Below are positions 37,838 through 45,807 of a stretch of 64,000 bases of DNA, piece after piece (position 1 is the first letter of the stretch; each line of letters begins with the position of its first letter). Below the pieces are notes generated by a model. That model was not told the DNA's origin. It saw nothing but the letters and a program-made list of their open reading frames with translations, and ran no database searches. Location: positions 11,111 through 75,110 of the forward strand of contig JOHN01000039.1 of assembly GCA_000719695.1 (NCBI GenBank). Reading direction: 5' to 3'. Position numbers and translations under genes: made by a program. This DNA comes from Streptomyces sp. NRRL F-6131 (GTDB taxonomy: Bacteria > Actinomycetota > Actinomycetes > Streptomycetales > Streptomycetaceae).

Positions 37838-39109
37838 ATGCCTACCATCGGCTCGGCCGCCACCGGGTTCCTCAAGGAACTCGTCCCGGCGCCCGGGGCC
37901 GAGCGCCGCATGGGTGTGCTCACGCTCACCCAGTCGCTCGGCACCGGCCTCTTCCTGACCTCCAGTGCCATCTTCTTCACCAGGACCGTCGGGCTGTCCG
38001 CCGAGAGCGTCTCGGTGGCCATGTCGGCGGCCGGGCTCTGCGGGTTCCTCGCCACCGTCCCGGGCGGGCGGGTCGCCGACCGGTTCGGCGCGCGCCGGCC
38101 GCTGGCGGCGAGTTACGGCCTGCTCGCGGTGCTGTTCGTCGGCTACGCCTTCGTCGAGGGCGTGGCCGCGTTCACGGCCGTGGCCTGCGCGATCGCGGTG
38201 TGCGAGACTGTCGGCAGCCCGCTGCGCGCGGCCCTGACCCACGCCCTGTTCGGCTCCGCCCGCTCGGCGGGTGTCCGGGCGAGGATGCGCAGCCTGTTCA
38301 ACCTCGGCTTCACGGCCGGCGCCGGCCTGGCCGGGGCCGCCCTGGCGACGGATTCCCGGGTCGCCTTCCTGATCGTGATCGCGGTCAACGTCGCCCTCCA
38401 ACTGTTGTGTGCCACCATGGCGTTGGGTCTGCGACCGGACGGTCCCGAGGTGGTCCCGGCCGCCGCCGGGCGCTCCTGGGAGGCCTTCCGGGACCGCCGG
38501 TTCCTGCTGGCCACCGCGCTCTCCGGGATCCTGGAACTGTTCCAGCCGGTGCTCGCGGTGGGCGTGCCCCTGTGGATCGTCAACCGCACCAGCGCCCCGG
38601 GCGCCCTGGTGGCGGCCCTGACGGTGGTCAACACCGTGCTGGTGGTGCTGCTCCAGGTCGCCGTGGGCAAGGGCTCCGACACCGTGTCCGGCTCGGGCCG
38701 CCTGCTGCTGCGGGCGGGCCTGCTGATGGCGCTGGCCTGCTGCCTGTTCGCCGGATCCGGCGGCGCCGGCACCTCGTTGGCCGTCGTCCTGCTGTTCGCC
38801 GGCACGGTCCTGATGACCCTGGGCGAACTCGCCCAGTCGGCCGGCGGCTGGGGGCTGTCCTTCACCCTGCCGCCCGAGGGCCGGATGGGCGAGTACCAGG
38901 GCGTGTTCGGGCTCGGCCGGGGCCTCCAGCAGTTCTTCGGGCCCGCCCTCGTGGTCATGCTCCCGCTCGGCATGGGCGCCGTCGGCTGGCTGCTGCTGGC
39001 CGGAGTGTTCGTGATCTGCGGCCTGATCGCCCTGTGGGCCTTCGTCCGGGACGCACCGCCGGCCGGCGTGTCCGACGAACCGTCAAATGAACCATCACCC
39101 CAGACGTAG
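37838..39109 (+). CDS. MFS transporter of the phosphonate cluster
   Basis: This 423-aa, 12-helix protein starts at ATG 37838. The motif A region is GGRVADRFGARRPLAASYG. Helices include LAASYGLLAVLFVGYAFV and FLIVIAVNVALQLLCATM. It stands between the ATP-grasp and PEP mutase genes on the same strand (9 nt to the mutase start), so it is the likely exporter and self-protection pump for the product. The start has no strong ribosome-binding site. Confidence 0.88.
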   Translation: MPTIGSAATGFLKELVPAPGAERRMGVLTLTQSLGTGLFLTSSAIFFTRTVGLSAESVSVAMSAAGLCGFLATVPGGRVADRFGARRPLAASYGLLAVLFVGYAFVEGVAAFTAVACAIAVCETVGSPLRAALTHALFGSARSAGVRARMRSLFNLGFTAGAGLAGAALATDSRVAFLIVIAVNVALQLLCATMALGLRPDGPEVVPAAAGRSWEAFRDRRFLLATALSGILELFQPVLAVGVPLWIVNRTSAPGALVAALTVVNTVLVVLLQVAVGKGSDTVSGSGRLLLRAGLLMALACCLFAGSGGAGTSLAVVLLFAGTVLMTLGELAQSAGGWGLSFTLPPEGRMGEYQGVFGLGRGLQQFFGPALVVMLPLGMGAVGWLLLAGVFVICGLIALWAFVRDAPPAGVSDEPSNEPSPQT

Positions 39110-39118
39110 GAGCACCAC

Positions 39119-39985
39119 GTGAGCCCCACCCCCCACAGCTACCCCTCGTTCCGCAGCGTCCTCGCGCAGCACCCGCTCGTCCGGATCGCCGGCGCGCACT
39201 CGGCGCTCGGCGGCGTCATCGCCGAGCAGGTCGGCTTCCAGGCCGTCTGGGCCTCCAGCTTCGAGATCTCCGCCGCCCGCTGCCTGCCGGACGCCAGCCT
39301 GCTCAGCATGAGCGAGTACCTGGACGCGGCCGCGCACATCCAGAAGGCGCTCTCCGTCCCGGTGGTCGCCGACTGCGACACCGGCTTCGGCAACAGCATG
39401 AACGTGGCGTACATGGTGGCCGAGTACGAGCAGGCCGGCATCACCGCCGTGTGCATGGAGGACAAGATCTTCCCGAAGATGAACAGCTTCGCCGCGGCCG
39501 ACCACAGCCTGCTCGACGTCAACGCCTTCGCCCACAAGATCGAGACGGCCAAGAAGTCCCAGCGCAGCGAGGACTTCTTCGTCATCGCCCGCACCGAGGC
39601 GATGATCAGCGGCCTCGGCGTCGACGAGGCGCTCAAGCGCTGCGCGGTCTACGCCGACGCCGGCGCCGACGCCGTCCTGGTCCACTCCAAGCAGGCCACC
39701 AAGGACGAGGTGCTCTCCTTCCTCGACCAGTGGAACGACCGCCTGCCGGTCGTCGTGGTGCCCACCACCTACCCGGACTGGCACGCCGACGAGGCCCGCG
39801 AGGCCGGCGTCTCCGCCGTCATCTACGCCAACCAGGGCCTGCGCGCCACCATCACCTCCCTGCGGTCCGCCCTCGGCTCGATCTACGAGACCGGGCACTC
39901 GGCCCACCTGGAGGACAGCATCGCCGGGGTCAAGGACGTCTTCGCGCTCCAGCGCCTCGACCAGTGGCAGGAGTTCACGGCCTGA
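39119..39985 (+). CDS. pepM: Phosphoenolpyruvate phosphomutase
   Basis: This 288-aa enzyme converts phosphoenolpyruvate to phosphonopyruvate, the C-P bond-forming step. The diagnostic active-site motif is EDKIFPKMNSF (EDKxxPKxNS), which separates PEP mutases from isocitrate-lyase-like relatives. ADCDTGFGNSMNVAYMV is the Mg2+-binding stretch, and VIARTEAMISG follows. GTG 39119 is preceded by GGAG. Because the reaction equilibrium favours PEP, a driving second step is needed. No phosphonopyruvate decarboxylase is present; the dehydrogenase domain at 47341-48283 is the better candidate. Confidence 0.96.
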   Translation: MSPTPHSYPSFRSVLAQHPLVRIAGAHSALGGVIAEQVGFQAVWASSFEISAARCLPDASLLSMSEYLDAAAHIQKALSVPVVADCDTGFGNSMNVAYMVAEYEQAGITAVCMEDKIFPKMNSFAAADHSLLDVNAFAHKIETAKKSQRSEDFFVIARTEAMISGLGVDEALKRCAVYADAGADAVLVHSKQATKDEVLSFLDQWNDRLPVVVVPTTYPDWHADEAREAGVSAVIYANQGLRATITSLRSALGSIYETGHSAHLEDSIAGVKDVFALQRLDQWQEFTA

Positions 39986-40035
39986 CCGCCGGAACGACCG
40001 CGACCACGACCCCGACCCACCGAAAGGATCAAGAC

Positions 40036-40857
40036 TTGTCGTCGCAAGACGTGGCGCTGGTGCGCCGTCGGGCGGCACGGGCCCGAGCACTCGCGCTGAC
40101 CACGGTCAGCACCGCCGGGACCGGCCACATCGGGGCGGACCTCTCCGCCATGGACATCCTCTGCGCGCTCCACTTCGGCGTGCTGCGCGGCGGTCCGGAC
40201 GACCCGGACCGGGACCGCTTCATCCTCAGCAAGGCGCACGCCTCGGCCGCCATGTACAGCGTGCTCGCGCTCCGGGGCATCCTGCCCGAGGAGGAGCTGG
40301 CGACCTACGGCGCCGCGGACTCGCGGCTGAGCACGGTGGTCTCCACCCGCGTGCCGGGCATCGAGTTCAACACCGGCTCGCTCGGCCACGGCCTCTCGCT
40401 CGGCGTGGGCGCGGCCCTCGCCGCCCGGGTCCAGGGCTCCGGCCGGCGCACCTTCGTGCTCACCGGCGACGGCGAGCTCCAGGAGGGCAGCAACTGGGAG
40501 GCCGCGATGCTGGCGGCCTCGCGCGGGCTGGAGAACCTGGTCGTGATCGTCGACCGCAACCTCGCCCAGAAGGGCGCCAGCACCGAGGACATCAACGCCC
40601 TCGAGCCGCTGGACGAGAAGTGGCGCTCCTTCGGCTGGGCCGTGCGCGTCGTCGACGGCCACGACGTCGAGGAGCTGCTGACCGTCCTCGGCGGCGCGCC
40701 GCTGGAGCCGGGCCGGCCGACCTGCCTGATCGCCTCCACGGTCAAGGGCAAGGGCGTCTCCTTCATGGAGCGCAACCTCGAATGGCACAGCCGCCGACTG
40801 ACCCCCGACCTTCTCGACCAGGCACTCCGGGAGCTTGAGCATGGCACCGACGACTGA
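40036..40857 (+). CDS. Transketolase-like ThDP enzyme, N-terminal subunit
   Basis: This 273-aa protein starts at TTG 40036 (AAAGGAT 7 nt upstream). It has the transketolase N-terminal fold: TAGTGHIGADLSAMDILCAL, RDRFILSKAHASAAMYSVL, NTGSLGHGLSLGVGAAL, and the ThDP motif TGDGELQEGSNWEAAML ending VDRN. It is the ThDP/Mg2+ half of a split transketolase. It overlaps the C-terminal subunit gene by 17 nt. A heterodimeric ThDP ketotransferase of this type acts in phosphonothrixin synthesis, transferring an acetyl unit to 3-hydroxy-2-oxopropylphosphonate. Confidence 0.93.
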   Translation: MSSQDVALVRRRAARARALALTTVSTAGTGHIGADLSAMDILCALHFGVLRGGPDDPDRDRFILSKAHASAAMYSVLALRGILPEEELATYGAADSRLSTVVSTRVPGIEFNTGSLGHGLSLGVGAALAARVQGSGRRTFVLTGDGELQEGSNWEAAMLAASRGLENLVVIVDRNLAQKGASTEDINALEPLDEKWRSFGWAVRVVDGHDVEELLTVLGGAPLEPGRPTCLIASTVKGKGVSFMERNLEWHSRRLTPDLLDQALRELEHGTDD

Positions 40858-41773
40858 CTGCGCCGCCGCCTTCTCGGCGGCCCTGCTCGACATGGCGCGC
40901 GCGGACGAGCGGATCTGCATCGTCAACAACGACTCGGCCGAGACCCACTCGGCGCTCGGCTTCCAGGCCGAGCTGCCCGACCGCTTCGTCGACGTCGGCA
41001 TCGCCGAGCAGAACCTGGTCGGCGTGTCCATCGGCCTGGCCAACGCGGGCCTGCGCCCGTTCGTCTACTCGGCCTCCTGCTTCCTGACCGCCCGTGCGCT
41101 GGAGCAGATCAAGAACGCCGCCTACACCAACGCCAACGTGGTGTTCTGCGGCTTCGTCAGCGGCCTGGCGTACGGGGCGCTCGGCGGCACCCACCACGCC
41201 GTCGAGGACCTCGCCTGGATGCGGTCGATCCCGCGGATGACCGTCCTGGCGCCGGCCACCCCGCAGGACACCGTGGCCGCGCTGCGCGAGGCGGTGAACC
41301 ACGACGGCCCGGTCTACATCCGGATCGTCAGCAAGCTCGACACGCCGGAGCTGTTCCCGGCCGACCACACCTTCGCCTACGGCGGCTCGGAGGAGCTGAG
41401 CGAGGGCGAGGACGTCACCCTGGTCGGCACCGGTCTGCTCACCACCCGCCTGGTGGAGGCCGCCGAGCTGCTCAAGGCGGACGGCATCCGGGCCGGCGTG
41501 CTCCACCTGGGCTCGGTCCAGCCGATCGACGCGGAGGCGATCGGACGGGCCGCGCGCCGCAGTGGACGCCTGGTCGTCGCGGAGGACCACGTGCTCAACG
41601 GCGGCCTCGGCGGAGCGGTCGCGGAGACCGTCGTCCGCACCCACCCGGTGCCGGTGCTGCAGCTCGGCGTGCCGAACGAGTACGCGCCGATCGGCCCGGC
41701 GGAGTTCCTGTACGAGCACTTCGGCCTGACGGCCGAGGGCGTGGCGAAGCGGGTGCGGCAATGGCTGGCATGA
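40841..41773 (+). CDS. Transketolase-like ThDP enzyme, C-terminal subunit
   Basis: This 310-aa partner starts at ATG 40841 (GGGAG 8 nt upstream), inside the end of the N-terminal subunit gene. VDVGIAEQNLVGVSIGLANAG contains the glutamate that activates ThDP. Pyrimidine-binding and C-terminal swivel domains follow (LVGTGLLTTRLVEAAELL, LVVAEDHVLNGGLGGAV). DXS-type split transketolases look alike, but the context with an acetolactate-synthase-like gene directly after it favours an acyl transferase role in the phosphonate pathway. Confidence 0.93.
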   Translation: MAPTTDCAAAFSAALLDMARADERICIVNNDSAETHSALGFQAELPDRFVDVGIAEQNLVGVSIGLANAGLRPFVYSASCFLTARALEQIKNAAYTNANVVFCGFVSGLAYGALGGTHHAVEDLAWMRSIPRMTVLAPATPQDTVAALREAVNHDGPVYIRIVSKLDTPELFPADHTFAYGGSEELSEGEDVTLVGTGLLTTRLVEAAELLKADGIRAGVLHLGSVQPIDAEAIGRAARRSGRLVVAEDHVLNGGLGGAVAETVVRTHPVPVLQLGVPNEYAPIGPAEFLYEHFGLTAEGVAKRVRQWLA

Positions 41774-43542
41774 CCGTCAGCGTGGCCGACTACACGGCCG
41801 CGTACCTGCACGCGCTGGGCGTGCACACCTGCTACAGCCTCTCCGGCACCGGCTCCATCCACCTGGACCAGGCCTTCAGCCAGCAGCCCGGCCTGGTGAC
41901 CATCTGCGCCCGGCACGAGACCGCGGCGGCGCTGATGGCCACCGGCGCGGCCAAGCTGACCGGCGAGCTCGGGGTGGCGCTGGTGACCAGCGGCCCGGGC
42001 GCCGTCAACGCGCTGGCCGGACTGGTCGACGCGTACGCCGACGGCGTGCCCGTGCTGGTGATCTCCGGCCAGGTCGAGACCCGGCACATGGAGGAGGGCG
42101 TGCGCTCCTTCGGCGTCCAGGGCTTCGGCGTGGTGCACAGCGCCCGCAGCATGACCAAGTACTCCGCGGTGGTGGAGCGCCCCGGCGACATCCGCCGCCA
42201 CCTGGACGAGGCCGTCCGGCACGCCCTGGAGGGCCGTCCCGGCCCGGTCTGGCTGGACATCCCGTTGGACGTCCAGGCCGCGCGGGTCGACCCGGACGCC
42301 CTGGAGGGGGCCGAGCGGCCCACCGCCGAGGCGCGGGGCGCCGGCGCCCGGCAGACCGCCCGGCAGCTGATGACCATGCTGCGCTCCGCGGAGCGCCCGC
42401 TGATCGTCGCCGGCCAGGGCGTGCGCCAGGCCGACGCCGTGCAGGCCTTCCAGGACATGGTGGCCAAGCTGCGGATCCCGGTGGTCACCTCCCGGCTGGG
42501 CACCGATCTGCTGCCCTACGACTCGGAGTTCTGCTTCGGGCAGGGCGGCATCCGCGGCCGGCTCTACCCGGGGCTGATCATGGGCCGCGCTGACCTGGTG
42601 ATCTCGCTCGGCTCCAGCCTGTCCACCGCCTTCGTCGGCGAGGACGCGGACGCCTTCGACCCGGACGCCACCGTCGTCGCGGTCGACATCGACCCGTCGC
42701 AGCTGACCAAGAAGGGCGTCCGGGTGGACTTCCCGGTCTGCATGGACGTCGGCCGGCTGGTCGAGGCGCTCGGGGAGGAGGCGGCCGAACCCGCCGCCCC
42801 CGCCCACGAGGCCTGGCTCGCCGAGTGCGCCGCGCTCAAGGCCGCCCACCCCACCGTCGGCGAGCAGCGGCCCGACGGCCCGATCAACTCCTACCGGTTC
42901 GTCGACCGGCTGGAGGCGCAGACCGGCCCCGGCCACGTCTTCGTGGTCGACACCGGCAGCGCCTACTACGTCACCGGCCAGACCCTGGAGTTCACCGCCT
43001 CCCAGCGGGAGATCACCTCGGCCGCCTTCCTCAACATGGGCGCGGCCGTGCCGATGGCGGTCGGCGCCGCCTTCGCCCGGCCGGACGCCCAGGTGCTGGT
43101 GATCGTCGGCGACGGCGCGATCGAGCTCAACATCCAGGAGCTCGCCACCATCAGCCAGTACGGGCTGGGCATCAAGGTGTTCGTGCTGAACAACGGCGGC
43201 TACGCCTCGATCCGGGAGTCGCAGGCCGCGCTGACCGGCGGACCGGACCTGGAGGAGCCGGAGACCCTCGACTTCTCCGCCGTCGCCACCGCGTTCCGGC
43301 TGCCGTACCGCACCCTGCAGCACACCGGCACGCTCGACGCCGACATCGCCACCGTGCTGGCCGAGGACGGGCCGGCGCTGGTCGAGGTCATCTGCGACCC
43401 GGCGCAGCAGCTGCTGCGCCCGCTGCGGGCCGACGGCGGGCGCCGGGCCCACGACGGCGCCTCGATGGCGACGTCCGGCGGGTCGGACGACCTCCCGGCC
43501 CTCACCGACCTGGTCCGGGAGCGGGAGCTGAACCATGCGTGA
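41761..43542 (+). CDS. Acetolactate-synthase-like ThDP enzyme
   Basis: This 593-aa three-domain ThDP enzyme starts at ATG 41761; ATG 41770 overlaps the previous stop as ATGA and is also plausible. ICARHETAAALMATGAAKL carries the catalytic glutamate, SGPGAVNALAGLVDAYADG the ALS N-domain, and VGDGAIELNIQELATISQYG...NNGGY the ThDP motif. Length and the middle FAD/Rossmann-like domain fit ALS, not phosphonopyruvate decarboxylase (about 380 aa). In the ftx pathway an ALS works together with the ketotransferase to supply the acetyl unit. Its start overlaps the transketolase C-subunit gene and its end overlaps the condensation gene, showing one transcript. Confidence 0.92.
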   Translation: MAGMTVSVADYTAAYLHALGVHTCYSLSGTGSIHLDQAFSQQPGLVTICARHETAAALMATGAAKLTGELGVALVTSGPGAVNALAGLVDAYADGVPVLVISGQVETRHMEEGVRSFGVQGFGVVHSARSMTKYSAVVERPGDIRRHLDEAVRHALEGRPGPVWLDIPLDVQAARVDPDALEGAERPTAEARGAGARQTARQLMTMLRSAERPLIVAGQGVRQADAVQAFQDMVAKLRIPVVTSRLGTDLLPYDSEFCFGQGGIRGRLYPGLIMGRADLVISLGSSLSTAFVGEDADAFDPDATVVAVDIDPSQLTKKGVRVDFPVCMDVGRLVEALGEEAAEPAAPAHEAWLAECAALKAAHPTVGEQRPDGPINSYRFVDRLEAQTGPGHVFVVDTGSAYYVTGQTLEFTASQREITSAAFLNMGAAVPMAVGAAFARPDAQVLVIVGDGAIELNIQELATISQYGLGIKVFVLNNGGYASIRESQAALTGGPDLEEPETLDFSAVATAFRLPYRTLQHTGTLDADIATVLAEDGPALVEVICDPAQQLLRPLRADGGRRAHDGASMATSGGSDDLPALTDLVRERELNHA

Positions 43543-44839
43543 GACCCTGCGGGCCTCCTGGAACCACCGGCACCGGCTCGGCCAGACCCGGGAGGACGCC
43601 GGGCGGGGCGTGTTCAACCCGCACCACAGCACCCTGCCGCTGGTCCTGCACGGCACCCTCGACGTGGCGGCGCTGAACCGCGCCTGGCACGCCGTGCAGC
43701 GCCGCCACCCGGGCCTGCTCAGCGGCTTCGACACCGACCGGGCGCTGTGGCACGTCGGCGCGGCCGAGCCGCAGGACCTCCTGCGGCTCCCCGCCGGGGC
43801 GGACGAGGAGGCCGACCGGGAGGCCGTCCGCCTCGCCGTGATCGAGCCCTTCGACCTGGAGAACGGGCCGGTGGCCCGGCTGGTGGTGCTCCCGCGCTCG
43901 CCGCGGGAGAGCTACTTCGCGCTCGTCACCGAGCACATGGTGAGCGACGGCTGGTCGCTGAACGCCCTGATCCGGGACCTCGCCGTGCTCTACGGGCAGG
44001 AGGTGGGCGCGGAGGTGCCGCCGCTGCCGCCGATCGAGGTGCCCTTCCAGGAGTTCGTCCGCCGGCAGAACCTCGCCGTCGACTCGCCGGCCGGGCGCGC
44101 CGCGCTCGCCCGGCTGGCCGCCCGGCTGGACGGCATCGGCGCCATCCCGGCCATGCCGGTCGAGGGGTTCAGCGGTGCCACCGGCATCCGCTACGAGGAG
44201 AACGACGGCTTCGTCCGCCGGCTGCCCGGCGAACTCTGCCGCGGCCTCGCCGCCGCGGCCCGCCCGCTGCGGATGACCGGCCTCAACCTCATGCACGCCG
44301 CGCTCCACCAGGCGCTGTACGAGCGTTCGGGCCGCGCGGTGGTCGCCACCACGCTGTCCACCGCCAACCGGGAGCTGCCCGGGCTCACCCACACCGTGGG
44401 CTGGTTCGCCAGCAAGACGGTGCTGGCCAGCGAGCCCGGCCGGTACCCCGACCCGGTGGAGTACCTGCGGCACTTCCGCGAGCGGATCCTGGTCACCCTG
44501 GACGACAGCGACCTGCCGTGGCCCGCCCTGATCGACCTGATGGACCCGCCGGCGCTCGGCCGGCAGGCCGCCGTCCCCTACGTCACCTTCAACGCCCGGC
44601 CGCTCGCCATGCGCCGCAGCGTCGGCGAGATCGAGATCCCCGGCGTGCGGACCGCGCCGCTGAAGGTCTCCAACGGCTGGCACGACGCCGCGATCGCGAC
44701 CTTCTGGGACGAGGACGAGGACGGCGTCACCGTGAACGTCATGTTCAAGACCGACTGGTACACCGCGCCCGACGTCCTCGCCCTGTGGGACGCCGTGGAG
44801 GCCCGGCTGACCCGGTGGGCCGAGGAGCTGCGCCCGTGA
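43535..44839 (+). CDS. Stand-alone NRPS condensation-domain protein
   Basis: This 434-aa protein starts at ATG 43535, overlapping the ALS stop by 8 nt. TEHMVSDGWSLNALI has the HxxxDG catalytic motif. DFENPVARL-like and VGWFASKTVL segments correspond to later C-domain motifs. No carrier or adenylation domain is attached, so it must act in trans on the carrier at 36195. Free C domains commonly make amide or ester bonds between a carrier-bound amino acid and a soluble acceptor, here perhaps a hydroxyl of the phosphonate core. Confidence 0.9.
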   Translation: MRETLRASWNHRHRLGQTREDAGRGVFNPHHSTLPLVLHGTLDVAALNRAWHAVQRRHPGLLSGFDTDRALWHVGAAEPQDLLRLPAGADEEADREAVRLAVIEPFDLENGPVARLVVLPRSPRESYFALVTEHMVSDGWSLNALIRDLAVLYGQEVGAEVPPLPPIEVPFQEFVRRQNLAVDSPAGRAALARLAARLDGIGAIPAMPVEGFSGATGIRYEENDGFVRRLPGELCRGLAAAARPLRMTGLNLMHAALHQALYERSGRAVVATTLSTANRELPGLTHTVGWFASKTVLASEPGRYPDPVEYLRHFRERILVTLDDSDLPWPALIDLMDPPALGRQAAVPYVTFNARPLAMRRSVGEIEIPGVRTAPLKVSNGWHDAAIATFWDEDEDGVTVNVMFKTDWYTAPDVLALWDAVEARLTRWAEELRP

Positions 44840-44883
44840 CCGGCGCGCCCGCGCGCACCACCCCGTCGACGAAGGAGAACACC

Positions 44884-45807
44884 ATGCAGGACACCGGCAT
44901 GCACATCGCGACCATTCGCGAGTCGACCGTCGAGACCGCCGTCGAGCGGGACTGGACGCCGCTCACCGACGAGCAGTTCGAGAGCTACGAGCAGAACGGC
45001 TACCTCCACCTCAAGGGCCTGTTCAGCCCCGAGGAGGTGGAGCGCGGCCTCGCCGTCATCGACGAGGTGGTCGCCGACGGCGCGCGCACCATCGAGAACC
45101 ACGCCAGCTTCACCGACCGCGCCCACACCGTCCGGGTGCGCGACGCGGTGTCCCGCACCGCCGGCATGGACTACTTCCTGGACCACCCGAAGCTGGTCGG
45201 CCCGCTGATGTCGCTGCTCGCCGGCAGCGTCCAGCTCCTCGGCACCGAGATCTTCGTCCGCTCGCTCCAGGAGGAGGCCCTGGAGTACTGGCACACCGAC
45301 GGCGGCGAGTACCTGCAGCAGCTGCGGCTCGTCCACGGCAGCCCCAGCCTGCAGATCAAGGCGCAGGTGTTCTTCACCGACACCACGCAGTCCGACAGCG
45401 GCAACTTCCTGCTCGTCCCCGGCAGTCACCGCAAGGTGCCGACCGACCGGACGGCGCTCTGCTACATCGAGGAGCTCGACGAGCCGCTGCGCCGCGGGGT
45501 GCTGCCCGAGGACGCCCTGGAGGTCAAGGCCGCGCCCGGCGACGTGCTGATCTTCCCGTACTCGCTCTGGCACGCGGTGGCGCCCAACAAGGTCCAGGAG
45601 CGCAAGACCTTCATCCTGCGCTACGGGCACCTGTGGCACCGCCCGCACGACTACCTCCAGCAGCCGGCCGAGGTGCTGGACCGGATGTCGCCGCGTCTGC
45701 GCCGGATGTTCGGCGACTTCGGCGACCAGGTCCACCCGACCGACTACTACAAGCCGGTCGACCAGGGCGACGTGATGGCGGTCGGTGGCAACCATGCAGC
45801 TGTCTGA
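44884..45807 (+). CDS. Phytanoyl-CoA dioxygenase (PhyH) family Fe(II)/2-oxoglutarate oxygenase
   Basis: This 307-aa protein starts at ATG 44884 with AAGGAGA 6 nt upstream. DEQFESYEQNGYLHLKGLFS is the family N-terminus. LEYWHTDGGEYL holds the HxD iron ligands, SLWHAVAPN the second His, and FILRYGHLWH the 2-oxoglutarate Arg. SGNFLLVPGSHRKVP is the usual PhyH turn. It should hydroxylate either the carrier-bound amino acid or the phosphonate. It lies between the condensation and adenylation genes, which favours the amino acid substrate, but this is inference. Confidence 0.92.
   Translation: MQDTGMHIATIRESTVETAVERDWTPLTDEQFESYEQNGYLHLKGLFSPEEVERGLAVIDEVVADGARTIENHASFTDRAHTVRVRDAVSRTAGMDYFLDHPKLVGPLMSLLAGSVQLLGTEIFVRSLQEEALEYWHTDGGEYLQQLRLVHGSPSLQIKAQVFFTDTTQSDSGNFLLVPGSHRKVPTDRTALCYIEELDEPLRRGVLPEDALEVKAAPGDVLIFPYSLWHAVAPNKVQERKTFILRYGHLWHRPHDYLQQPAEVLDRMSPRLRRMFGDFGDQVHPTDYYKPVDQGDVMAVGGNHAAV

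Noticed and set aside
41761..43542. Phosphonopyruvate decarboxylase as identity of the ALS-like gene
   Set aside because: The protein is about 590 residues with three domains, typical of acetolactate synthase, while phosphonopyruvate decarboxylases are about 380 residues. The cluster also has a reductase route for phosphonopyruvate.
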